Shown piece after piece: positions 27,201-32,553 of a stretch of 45,593 nt of DNA (within the stretch, counting starts at the first letter, position 1; each line of letters begins with the position of its first letter). This DNA comes from Branchiostoma floridae (Eukaryota; Chordata; Leptocardii; Amphioxiformes; Branchiostomatidae): contig NC_049988.1 in assembly GCF_000003815.2 (NCBI RefSeq), forward strand, positions 8,901,111-8,946,703, given 5' to 3'. The notes below the pieces were generated by a model, which was given only the letters and a program-made list of their open reading frames with translations, did no database searches and was not told the DNA's origin. The translations under genes were made by a program, and so were the position numbers.

Positions 27201-28556
27201 GTCACTAAATGCTTTTAAGTCATTATTGGAAGATTTTAGGTGTTTTTCTTATAATGCAAGCAGTTACTCGACCATGAATATGGCTTAGTGAGATGCATAC
27301 AATGAATTGCAATAACCTGAAGTCTTATTTCTTACAGTTTCATTCCACGGGAGTCTCTTCTCATTGTTGCTCCCAAAATGACAGACAAGACAACAAGTGT
27401 CTTTGACAATGATAGCGCCTACGCTGCACGTCTCGAGCAGACCCCAAACTCCTGGTCTTCACACACTGACAGTCCATCTTTCAGTGGGAGTGATGCACCA
27501 CTGTTTATAGGACGGTTAGAGCATTTCCTTTTATATTAGAATATCGTAACTTACCATGCTGGTAGATGGCACTGTCAAGATTTAACGTTATGTTAGGAAG
27601 GATAAAAGTGTTAGAACTTGAAGAGGGATATGAAAAAAATACCTAAAATATCTGAGTTTATATCCTTTCCGATGGACTGTAATTGGATGTATGTAACATT
27701 ATTATGTTTTATTACAGCATAATATTTCATGCAATTATGTTGATTGCTTCACTGACTGATAACTTTTGGCACTTAATATTATAAAAAAAGTGAACTACAA
27801 ACCCTTGCTTGGTGTTTGCTTGATGTCAGGAAAGAAAACCTTCATTTAATCCCCGATAGATGTATAACATATGTTGAGAAAATATCATGTATGTAAGTAA
27901 TCAGGGCTACTGAAAGTAGCCTCTGAAAGAAGTTGATACTTTGTCAAATTATTAATCCTTACTAATGTTGCCCCAACATTAGGTACATGCCAACCCCTGA
28001 ATCTGTCAGGCGTCGAACATCCAATGAAATATACCGGGAGTCTGATGATGAAAGCATCAAGCAATACCATCAGATCTTCAAGCAAGATCGAAAAGTAAGA
28101 CACAACTGGACAAACTCTTGCGTACTAGATAGACTGTCTAGCTTTCTGTCCTTGATGCTCAATACTGTAAAACTTTTTCCTTCTGCCCACTGACAATGCA
28201 CTAGTCAACAAACACACTATGGTTAAAACAATTAATATGTGACCTAAAAAATAAACCACTGCAGGTCAAACTATTTTCAGTTTGTAGTTTTATACATAGT
28301 CCGGTGTATGTTTTTTTAATCAACAGAATGATCATGTTGTTAATCAGTTCAACAAAGAAACAGACATTCTGAACAAGGCCGAAACATTCACATCTCAATG
28401 AAGCATAGATTGTACAAACACATATCCATGAGTTATAAATATCTTTTGCTTTTTTAATTTCGAATAGCAGACTAGATTGACGAACATCTATTTCCTTTTT
28501 TTTTACAGTTCAAGCTTGAGCGACCCAAGTTCACCTGGTTGCCCCCAATGACCTAA
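41..28556 (+). CDS. Transmembrane mucin-like protein with WxxW, SEA and EGF domains (5' partial, multi-exon)
   Basis: This is a gene-level entry; the modules are listed separately below. More than 40 exons can be joined by GT-AG introns with the frame kept throughout, ending at a TAA at 28554-28556. Module order: Thr/Ser/Pro-rich mucin region (about 1,700 visible residues), ten WxxW domains, linker, SEA, EGF, micro-exon, WxxW, SEA, EGF, calcium-binding EGF, EGF, transmembrane helix, cytoplasmic tail. SEA-EGF-TM-tail endings are typical of vertebrate membrane mucins (MUC3/12/13/17 type), while WxxW domains are known from secreted gel-forming mucins and CILP; combining both is unusual. The first exons (41-1493) have phase 0 borders and all later ones fit phase 1 except inside SEA and the tail. 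The N-terminus and signal peptide are outside the window, and a 100-N gap at 1670-1769 may hide an exon. Introns above 300 bp show nothing recognisable except the repeats listed. Role (epithelial surface or immune mucin) is inferred. Some databases may split this into several models. Confidence 0.82.
477..767 (+). CDS. Mucin Thr-rich exon b
   Basis: This exon encodes 97 residues, mostly Thr with Pro, Ser, Val and Lys, bounded by ATGTAG before 477 and CAG|GTATGA after 767; both borders are phase 0. No start Met is needed, which is why simple ORF scanning misses it. Two reverse-strand ORFs over it are compositional shadows. Confidence 0.65.
883..999 (+). CDS. Mucin Thr/Glu-rich short exon c
   Basis: This exon encodes 39 residues (starts QTSLLTTEQTT, ends EPTTEPSTTA). 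It is bounded by a good pyrimidine-rich acceptor (CTTTCCCACAG) and the donor GCA|GTAAGT, both phase 0. It is more acidic than its neighbours. It contains no ATG and was found by its splice sites and composition. Confidence 0.65.
1305..1493 (+). CDS. Mucin Thr-rich exon d with TTTPAATTK-type repeats
   Basis: This exon encodes 63 residues with a short repeat of the form K-T-T-T-x-A-A-T-T, bounded by ATTTTAG before 1305 and GAG|GTATAC after 1493, phase 0 at both ends. It lies just left of the assembly gap. Confidence 0.6.
1670..1769. other. Assembly gap (100 N)
   Basis: Exactly 100 N bases, the conventional placeholder for a gap of unknown size. It falls inside the mucin repeat region, and the exon on its right (from 1770) is cut by it. 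Missing exons here would account for the change from phase 0 to phase 1 splicing across the gap. Confidence 0.99.
1770..2007 (+). CDS. Mucin Ser/Thr/Ala-rich exon e (5' end in gap)
   Basis: At least 79 residues rich in Thr, Ala, Ser and Glu, ending ACC AGA G|GTAAAA, phase 1. The acceptor is lost in the N gap. The composition is less repetitive than the exons downstream. Confidence 0.6.
2326..2784 (+). CDS. Mucin Thr/Ser-rich exon f
   Basis: This exon encodes 153 residues with degenerate repeats built from STILSST and TTTPIQSS-like blocks. The acceptor is CTATAG before 2326 and the donor is ACAG|GTAATG after 2784; both borders are phase 1. Its repeat vocabulary (LSST, ATTT, TQTT) matches the three giant exons that follow, so it looks like an older, diverged relative of them. 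Confidence 0.7.
3014..4213 (+). CDS. Giant mucin tandem-repeat exon 1 (400 codons)
   Basis: This exon is 1,200 bp, phase 1 to phase 1. It is built from about eight tandem copies of a unit of roughly 38-44 residues containing the blocks LAPTTATKTDELTQ, ATSQRIPTS, TQTTKPIEST and VLSST. Adjacent copies starting near 3241, 3373 and 3505 keep a 132-bp period and are nearly identical, so the array has expanded recently or is homogenised. There are no Cys residues. Expected to be densely O-glycosylated and extended. The sense strand is so poor in stop-complement triplets that a 357-codon antisense ORF appears by chance. Confidence 0.8.
4584..6065 (+). CDS. Giant mucin tandem-repeat exon 2 (494 codons)
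   Basis: This exon is 1,482 bp, phase 1 to phase 1. It begins with the same acceptor context as its neighbours (TTTGTTATCAG followed by TAACAAGTACAGAAGCA). About ten units of 35-40 residues carry the blocks TLAPTTATKTDGITLT, TSQRKPTSTQTTKPI and STELTSTVLTS. The last 100 or so codons are a non-repeat Thr/Ser/Glu-rich segment (KEETTPTKGISTILSS) shared with the next exon, which indicates duplication of the whole exon. Confidence 0.8.
6353..7222 (+). CDS. Giant mucin tandem-repeat exon 3 (290 codons)
   Basis: This exon is 870 bp, phase 1 to phase 1, and the shortest of three paralogous repeat exons. It starts VTSTETPTTPELT and shares the C-terminal non-repeat segment (ETTPTKGISTILSST, then LTTEATTINQDQSS) with the preceding exon at very high similarity. 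It is the last purely mucin-type exon before the Cys-rich WxxW domains. Confidence 0.8.
7545..8326 (+). CDS. WxxW domain 1 (two exons)
   Basis: Exons 7545-7742 and 8207-8326, all borders phase 1. The first half has C-x3-W-T-D-F-F, an acidic/Gly-rich turn, YEIC and QCLD; the second half has C-x6-LMC, QCEDYKVRFLCGC. This pattern (WT.FF..., GL.C.N, C.DY.VR..C.C) is the Mucin2_WxxW family, the CILP/gel-forming-mucin Cys module. It is the most diverged of the ten tandem copies (NENTPTQGLNGYELETIAFL). Confidence 0.8.
8841..9418 (+). CDS. WxxW domain 2 (two exons)
   Basis: Exons 8841-9047 and 9305-9418, phase 1 borders. The short Thr-rich stalk (TTIQPVTTDGS) is followed by CIPYWTEFFDEHTP and MICHGMLITDIDC in the first exon; the second has FCNVTHGLRCFNHDNW and CDNYQVRFFCNC. 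It contains N-glycosylation sequons (NVT). Introns of about 260 bp separate the halves. Confidence 0.82.
9735..10374 (+). CDS. WxxW domain 3 (two exons)
   Basis: Exons 9735-9962 and 10261-10374, phase 1. The stalk APTPSEPPVTTIQSS leads into CVSHWTEFFDEST and MICHGMLIADVEC. The second exon is almost base-for-base the same as the second exon of domain 2, and the first exon matches that of domain 4, so domains 2-4 are recent tandem copies with a spacing of about 960 bp. Confidence 0.85.
10700..11337 (+). CDS. WxxW domain 4 (two exons)
   Basis: Exons 10700-10927 and 11224-11337, phase 1. It carries CVSHWTEFFNDHTP, MICHGMLITDVEC, then FCNVTHGLRCYNHDNW and CDDYKIRFYCEC. The second exon ends CCA A|GTATG instead of CCA G|GT. 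The first exon and its upstream intron are near copies of those of domain 3. Confidence 0.85.
11599..12120 (+). CDS. WxxW domain 5 (two exons)
   Basis: Exons 11599-11817 and 12004-12120, phase 1. A short stalk (LSATPAPTETTKT) precedes CAFWTQFFDEHTP and LICHGLPITDVEC; the second exon gives YCNTTDGLRCFNHDNW and CDNYKVRFYCDC. The intron between the halves is only 186 bp. Confidence 0.85.
12341..13203 (+). CDS. WxxW domain 6 (two exons)
   Basis: Exons 12341-12568 and 13087-13203, phase 1. The stalk APTLTETTTQPETTAAPS leads to CVPHWTQFFDEHTP and LICHGQEITDVEC; the second exon gives FCDVTNGLRCYNSDNW and CEDYKVRFYCDC. The 518-bp intron between the halves holds nothing recognisable; ORFs of 75-77 codons there have no supporting splice or domain signal. 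Confidence 0.85.
13794..14705 (+). CDS. WxxW domain 7 (second half in a fused exon)
   Basis: The first half is exon 13794-13988 (CAPYWTEFFDESTP, MICHGLPIIDVEC); the second half is the 5' part of exon 14590-14895 (YCNTTHGLRCYNSDNW, CSNYRVRFQCGC). That second exon does not stop after the domain but reads straight into the first half of domain 8, so an intron present between all earlier units is absent here. Confidence 0.83.
14706..15465 (+). CDS. WxxW domain 8 (both halves in fused exons)
   Basis: The first half is the 3' part of exon 14590-14895 (linker ITPEPP, then CGPYWTEFFDEST, MICHGLPITDVEC); the second half is the 5' part of exon 15350-15655 (YCTTTDGLQCFNSDNW, CSNYKVRFQCGC). The stalk between domains is cut to about six residues, much shorter than the 15-20 residue Thr-rich stalks upstream. 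Confidence 0.83.
15466..16365 (+). CDS. WxxW domain 9 (both halves in fused exons)
   Basis: The first half is the 3' part of exon 15350-15655 (CAPHWTEFFDEST, MICHDLPITGVEC, where the usual HG is HD); the second half is the 5' part of exon 16250-16537 (YCTTTDGLQCYNSDNW, CSNYKVRFQCGC). A broken copy of a second-half exon lies in the intron between them at 16025-16083. Confidence 0.83.
16025..16083 (+). pseudogene. Decayed WxxW second-half exon (relic)
   Basis: After TTCCGTTCAG the sequence reads in the expected phase as DVAY-Y-TTTDGFQCYNHDN and then TGA. The first domain Cys has become Tyr (TGC to TAC), the Trp of DNW has become a stop (TGG to TGA), and homology to the intact exon at 16250 stops shortly after. 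Following it is intron-type sequence (GTTGAGCAGAAGCAGCATTATG) also found upstream of the 16953 exon. It is best read as a duplicated unit that was truncated and must be skipped by splicing. Confidence 0.75.
16366..17090 (+). CDS. WxxW domain 10 (first half fused, second half separate)
   Basis: The first half is the 3' part of exon 16250-16537, joined to domain 9 with no stalk at all (CGCP directly followed by CETYWTEFFDEST). The second half is exon 16953-17090 (YCTTTDGLQCYNSDNW, CSNYRVRFQCGC, then PTTPDVVT and donor ACAG|GTTTGT). This is the last of the tandem set. Confidence 0.83.
17390..17443 (+). CDS. Pro/Thr linker exon
   Basis: An 18-codon exon (IPLTTQPLTTYPPPFGN) between TTGTTAG and G|GTACGT, phase 1 at both ends. 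It bridges the last tandem WxxW domain and the first SEA domain. Small size makes it less certain than its neighbours. Confidence 0.55.
17874..19382 (+). CDS. SEA domain 1 (three exons)
   Basis: Exons 17874-17983, 18751-18812 and 19189-19382, with border phases 1/0, 0/2 and 2/1. The middle exon ends TVTSVV and the next starts EGSVDVTTNVDLL, matching the SEA core where autoproteolysis occurs at G|S-V-V-V; here the motif is G-S-V-D-V. The phase pattern is identical to SEA domain 2 downstream, so the two look like duplicates. The third exon is longer than in SEA 2 and adds an acidic helix (DEMPPDRYEYLIG, ARRKLDEEHGH). SEA assignment rests on these motifs and phases only. A MITE sits in the first intron. 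Confidence 0.68.
18141..18350. mobile_element. MITE with TA target site in SEA 1 intron
   Basis: The left end TACTATAAATGCAGAAACTT and the right end GCTTAAATGCATTTACAGTA form imperfect inverted ends with terminal TA. The interior repeats CGCGGTGGTTT / AAAACCACCGC in both directions. No ORF. A non-autonomous DNA transposon is the likely reading; a 5' piece of the same family lies at 35122. Confidence 0.75.
19880..20017 (+). CDS. EGF-like domain 1
   Basis: A single phase 1 exon of 46 codons with six Cys spaced as C-x6-C-x5-C-x8-C-x1-C-x11-C (CGDFIPGC, NCRCFNGF, GGHDC), the EGF pattern. It follows SEA 1 directly, as in membrane mucins. Confidence 0.78.
20041..21350. repeat. Diverged segmental tandem duplications in a mucin intron
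   Basis: Within the 1.6-kb intron before WxxW 11 and the intron before it, blocks recur: TTTGGCAAATGC...GACA.GTTGCATG at about 20270 and 20855, and CTGCTGAC.G.CCACTGGCC...GGGCACTTCACAT with CAATACAAT.G.CTACCCAG.CAGCATTGCTGA at about 20695-20815 and 21132-21262. The copies are about 430-590 bp apart and clearly diverged. The remainder of this intron shows nothing coding. Confidence 0.65.
20652..20678 (+). CDS. 27-bp micro-exon (HIHTSTPPP)
   Basis: A nine-codon exon between TTTCTTCAG and G|GTATGA, phase 1 at both ends, giving a short Thr/Pro hinge before WxxW domain 11. Both splice sites are good and the frame is kept with or without it, so it could be alternatively used. Confidence 0.5.
21623..21702. 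repeat. 15-bp minisatellite (ATTCCAACCAATCCC)
   Basis: About five copies of a 15-bp unit with small substitutions (CATTCCAACCAATCCCCATT), within the intron preceding WxxW domain 11. Confidence 0.9.
22303..23388 (+). CDS. WxxW domain 11 (distal copy, two exons)
   Basis: Exons 22303-22482 and 23260-23388, phase 1. The first exon has CEPYWTPFFNTNS, a GGDMELLANIR helix, YSICDDDKITDIMC; the second has VLCNITTGL, LRCFNNDN, CEDYEVSYKCGC. It is clearly diverged from the tandem ten: GD.E.L.....R resembles the classical CILP/mucin form more closely, which suggests it is the older copy. Confidence 0.82.
23689..25301 (+). CDS. SEA domain 2 (three exons)
   Basis: Exons 23689-23801, 24582-24640 and 25171-25301, phases 1/0, 0/2 and 2/1. 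The core reads MTFVGIE then PGSIIVSVEINS, giving G-S-I-I-V at the position of the SEA self-cleavage motif (G|S-[VI]-V-V). The first exon forms the leading helix/strand (SSRLVGIEWSEVF). In known membrane mucins this site splits the chain into two subunits that stay associated; cleavage here is inferred. ORFs of 75-94 codons overlapping the middle exon are just its intron-extended frames. Confidence 0.78.
25541..25699 (+). CDS. EGF-like domain 2
   Basis: A 53-codon phase 1 exon beginning SIWELMGDEC, with six Cys in EGF order (GDEC, HEGC, VETC, YRCRC, KTKC). It is directly downstream of SEA 2. Confidence 0.78.
25924..26055 (+). CDS. Calcium-binding EGF-like domain
   Basis: A 44-codon phase 1 exon starting D-V-N-E-C, the calcium-binding EGF signature, with a consensus-like hydroxylation/aromatic stretch (CTNTIGSFSCNCPDG). 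Six Cys are present. It sits between two non-calcium EGF domains. Confidence 0.85.
26458..26622 (+). CDS. EGF-like domain 4 (membrane-proximal)
   Basis: A 55-codon phase 1 exon with a 20-residue polar lead, then six Cys (QQCPDC, LGTC, FCRCPDG, GDNC) in EGF order. The next exon begins the transmembrane segment. Confidence 0.8.
26735..26802. repeat. (TGAT)n tetranucleotide repeat
   Basis: Interrupted runs of GATT/TGAT units in the intron before the transmembrane exon. Confidence 0.95.
26974..27088 (+). CDS. Transmembrane helix and stop-transfer exon
   Basis: It encodes an Ala/Leu/Ile-rich helix (SLAALAALAAIIP, then CCCCLAILAA) followed at once by a strongly basic RKKHKKRK stretch. This is a type I single-pass membrane anchor. 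The four consecutive Cys near the cytoplasmic face are a plausible palmitoylation cluster (inference). Ends in phase 2 (TA|GTAAGT). Confidence 0.88.
27338..28556 (+). CDS. Cytoplasmic tail (three exons) and stop codon
   Basis: Exons 27338-27514, 27983-28094 and 28509-28556 encode about 112 residues. Visible features: Ser/Asp-rich stretch (SSHTDSPSFSGSD), a basophilic-kinase type RRRTS site followed by a possible phosphotyrosine (NEIYRESDDES), a Lys/Arg-rich end and the C-terminus TWLPPMT followed by TAA. No known domain. Signalling through the tail is inference. Confidence 0.85.
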
Positions 28557-29304
28557 GAAACACCATCTGGATCAACAGATGTTTTGTGCAAAAAAAATCA
28601 GCACTTGATTATTATCATAGAGTATTATCATTAGAAAAATGGAGATTAATATAAACATTCAGAATCTTTATGTGCACATGGAAGAAAACCACTTACTGTT
28701 AGAAATATAATCATTGCCAATATAGTGATATTGTCATAGCTTGAATTTCCTTACCAGTATTTTCAGAACTTATAATGGTATATAAGCCAGGTAGGCCCTT
28801 TTGAAATATTCACCAGCTATACCAATGTATTACATTCTTTCTATAGATACATGTACTTTTAACACATTTTGGTTATTAGGTTATTGGCAAGTAGGCTATT
28901 ATGCCTAACCTTAAAATAATATATAACATAATAAAAGCCAATATTCATAATCAGATATGACTAGTTAAGTAGGGCAGGCAACTGTGTTGCAGCCACAAGT
29001 TATCAGTTTACTGCTTTTTAGTGCTTGATATGACAATGCTGCTCTCAATTACTTAAATATTCCATTGCAGCTTTTCAAGTATATCTATTAAACTTATAAT
29101 TGACCAAAGGGTAAGAATCCTTAAGATAGAAATAAAGTAATATATTCTCTTCCAATATCAGATACAATGGTATTGCAAATACACATGTATTCATCTAAAC
29201 TCTCTGAAGTATCTCTAATATAATGAGATAAATTTTCAGTATAGCTTAGCCCTCTTACTTTCCAGTATATAGAGCTTAGCCCGCTTAAACCTTTGGGGAG
29301 CATA

Positions 29305-29310
29305 AATAAA
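29305..29310 (+). promoter_or_regulatory. Candidate polyadenylation signal of the mucin gene
   Basis: AATAAA about 750 bp after the stop, followed within 25-45 bp by a GT-rich stretch (GTGTTGTGTTGTC, TTGTGTGTC) that fits a downstream element. Other AATAAA hexamers at 29131 and 29588 lack such a clear GT-rich tail. Confidence 0.45.
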
Positions 29311-29827
29311 ATATGGGAAAAATCTTTCGTGTTGTGTTGTCAATTTGTGTGTCAGTTACAGCAGATAAGCTATAGTAGGATGCTGTTGCACATTAGTGAA
29401 GTCACCCATAGAGAAGGACAGAATATTTTGTAAATAGATAAATACTACATACTAAATCTAATCAAAAATTGAAAACACTGAAATATGAACGATTGATCAC
29501 TGCATGCAACTCGTTCTTTAATTTGGCAGGTCTGTATTTCCTTCTTACCAAACTCATGAGAAAGGAACACTGAGAGGACAATACAAAAATAAAACTTGTC
29601 CTCTTCATGTGTCAACTAACTTATATAAATACAGAACACCAAATATGATATGTACAAATGTACAGTAAAGTCTATATATCCAATAGATGGTAAGAGACTG
29701 ATATATGTGTGGGTAGCAATGACTACATAATTTACCCATACCATAAATCGGTCCTTAACTTCCATAAACAGAACTTACATGGAACATAACATGATAAACC
29801 TTAGAAAGGAAGGATAGATGCTAAATT

Positions 29828-29916
29828 ATAACAAGCTGAACATCTCATGGAGTAAATTGACATTCTGAAATGATAACAAGCTGAACATCTCATGCAGTAA
29901 ATTGACATTCTGAAAG
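29828..29916. repeat. Two-copy 45-bp tandem duplication
   Basis: Two near-identical adjacent copies starting ATAACAAGCTGAACATCTC at 29828 and 29873 (one G/C difference in the core), ending near CATTCTGAAA. It lies in the presumed 3'UTR/intergenic region. Confidence 0.85.
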
Positions 29917-30617
29917 GCAACTCTGAAATGCCTATTCTTGTATTGCTTAAAGACCTGTCAATCGTGTATAAAACAAATTATAACAAAATTATGAGTCTTC
30001 CAAAATCGTGAGTACATGATACATGTGTACCACTCTGGTAACTCTCTTTAACCAAGTAAAAACATATGTCCTATTTCTTTCAATAAAAAAGAAAGATGGC
30101 TTTCAAACATCATTATTGCAAGTAACTACACGTAATTAGGCAACGTCAAATCAAGTAAACTGTAACGTAAGAAATGCAATTGCATTTGCGATAGTATCTT
30201 GCGTAAGATAATATCATACGGTCAAATATCTAATTGTTATAACATCTAATCCTAAAAATTCAAGTACGGTACACTATATGAAAGGCACAATGTTATCACT
30301 GCTATAAATAAGATATCACAAGGGGTTCAATTTTGAATTAAAGATAACCAAACTGAACTTTATATATTCCAGACAGTAATGATTAATACCCACTTGATCT
30401 TCAGTTGACAACAATGTGCTTGTACCCACAAGGAAAGGCCTTGATCACAGAGCTTGGTACCCTTATACTTTTGTCACCTCTGAAATACATGCAAACAACC
30501 AGTAAAAGAGATGACTAATTATAAGCATATTGCTTCAGCTAATAATCATTGTACAAAGGATGGTAAAATAACTATGATACCTGAGATTGTCATCATGAAA
30601 GGAAGATTAAATGATTT

Positions 30618-30623
30618 TTTATT
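30618..30623 (-). promoter_or_regulatory. Candidate polyadenylation signal of the ZCWPW1-like gene
   Basis: TTTATT on the + strand reads AATAAA on the - strand, about 590 bp after the stop codon at 31209. This is one of few such hexamers on this strand downstream of the gene. Confidence 0.35.
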
Positions 30624-30864
30624 TATCAAGAATCTGAAATAACATTCCATGTAAAAGTATTAGCCATCTCCTTGCTATTTCTGTTCCTTTCACTCTCACA
30701 AAATTATGTGATACCCATTGATATGTTTCAAGCACGCGCCAACACAGGAAAAGCGCTATCTTATGATTTGTCCTTGGTCCTGGGAGAAATTGACTCAAGT
30801 GCATGTACATGTATCAAGAAGATACCAAAGATCTCATAACTAAGAAAATATTGTGAAATACCCA

Positions 30865-30985
30865 TACCCCTAGTAGTGTCCATACCCGCAGTAGTGTCCA
30901 TATGCCCAGTAATATCCGTACCCCCGGTATTGTCCATATCCACCACCCCCCTGTATTGTCCATACCCCCAGTAGTATAAGTACCC
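30865..30985. repeat. Degenerate tandem repeat (about 18-20 bp unit)
   Basis: Five to seven copies of a unit like AGTAGTGTCCATACCC with variation (CCATATGCCCAGTAATATC, TATTGTCCATACCCCCAG). On the - strand it happens to read as a Gly/Tyr-rich peptide, but it is downstream of the ZCWPW1-like stop codon. Confidence 0.75.
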
Positions 30986-31208
30986 CAGTAGTCAGCCCTT
31001 TGTAATTATATAGCCTGGCGGAATAGTTGCGTAGCCCTGGCTGTATGTGCCAAACCAATTTCTTATACAACTCAGTCCAGGAACAACCTTGGACCCGGGA
31101 TAGTGGGAACAAATTTGAAGACATATCAAGACAAACCGGAAAAAAATGGTCTATTTCATGGGGTAACAAACTTGCCACAAGAAAAACTACATACCTAGTC
31201 CCCACAAA

Positions 31209-32553
31209 CTACAGCTGAAGGAGCTCCTGGCCAAGGCTGGTGTTCAGTTCATCCAGATCTACCTGCATGGCTTCCAGTTCTTCCATCATGCAAGCCTCGT
31301 GTCTTTCAACCTCCGCTGCTGGCACTCCCACTAGGCATACAGGCAGAAGTAAAAACATGCAATGTTCAACCATGTTTCACTTCTCTAACCACAGCAAAAA
31401 CGTAATGTTTGGCCATGTTTCACTTCACTCACTTTTCTGCAGTGGTTAAATGTTCATGGTGAGGAGTACTGAGTAGGGGTGGGTACCGGTACAGAAAGTT
31501 CAGGTCCATGTCCGGTTGAAGTCCAAAGGATCGGGTCCCGGTCCGGACCTGAACCTGGACCCAATTCGGTACATGTATGGGAAAAATTTTTACAAGCCGT
31601 TTTTTCTGTACCGGTCCAATAAAAAATCGTTTTGAACTGGTACGGTGTACCGGTACCCAGCCCTAGTGAGGAACTTACCATGAAAATTGTGAACATCAAA
31701 TCACTGCAAAAATTTCAACATTTACATAGTATACCTTCAACAGTAGGCAAGAAACTCATGTCAGCATCCACCTCCATCAGATTGCTGCTGCCCAGTTCAT
31801 AGTCTCCTGATGCTTCATCTTCATACATGTTGGAGTAGAACTTCAGTAAGGGAGCTGAGCCTGTCTGGGTCATATTACCTGTAATGCACATTTGGTACAC
31901 TTTACAAGAATTTTATAAATCTGTAGTATATGGAACAAGATAGAAATTGACTGGAGCAATATTATTACATATTTTTTGTCAATGTTTGCAGGGAATTGAA
32001 TTAAACTTTCCAACATGGTATTGTTCAGAAATTTTCAGTAATGGTCCATTTTAATAGTGTGTGGAGTTTCATGACATCTGTTTTTAAAGATGCTTTGAAA
32101 TGAACCTTTCCTTTTGTTCCACCAAATAATGGACAGAAAAAATCTGTTTAACTTGTCAAATAGCTTCCTATGTTGTTTTGGTATATGAAATATCTTTCTT
32201 TTGTCATTTCTTACAATACAGTATATTACTCACTTACACATATTACATAAAGAGTAGATACTGTTGCAGTGTTGCTCACATGTAATACAAACTCCACTGT
32301 CAGGGGCCTGCAGAGGTTGGGTGGCCAGCTATAAGTGCAATTTCATCCAACTTAGCAACTAAGGGCCGGTATTCTTCTACATATATCTGTCCTTAAACAA
32401 TACAGCATCTGCATAAAGAGGATTACAGAACAATTTAAATTTCAGAAGATACATTACCTTTATCAGACTTGGCATCATACATTCCTGTCTCAATGCTTTC
32501 ATCCAGACTGATAAGAATGTTCTCCATATCTTCCATCTTAAGCATTTCTTCAT
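31209..32553 (-). CDS. ZCWPW1: Acidic C-terminal tail exons of the ZCWPW1-like gene
   Basis: Exons 32553-32458, 31878-31735 and 31330-31209 encode an acidic, Met-rich tail (EEMLKMEDMENILISLDES, YEDEASGDYELGSSN, MEVDADMSF) ending in a likely amphipathic/coiled segment (MMEELEAMQVDLDELN) and LLQL-stop. No domain recognised. A foldback MITE lies in the last intron. Confidence 0.82.

Larger units (their letters stand above)
28557..31208. other. Intergenic / 3'UTR region between convergent genes
   Basis: AT-rich DNA with no coding exon that I can support. It should hold the 3'UTRs of both genes, which face each other here. Recognisable content: polyA hexamers, a 45-bp tandem duplication (29828-29916) and a GY-like degenerate tandem repeat (30865-30985). 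Confidence 0.7.

Noticed and set aside
30870-31205. 111-codon - strand ORF ending in a Gly/Tyr-rich repeat
   Set aside because: It lies just downstream of the ZCWPW1-like stop codon and is produced by a degenerate tandem repeat; no splice path leads into it.
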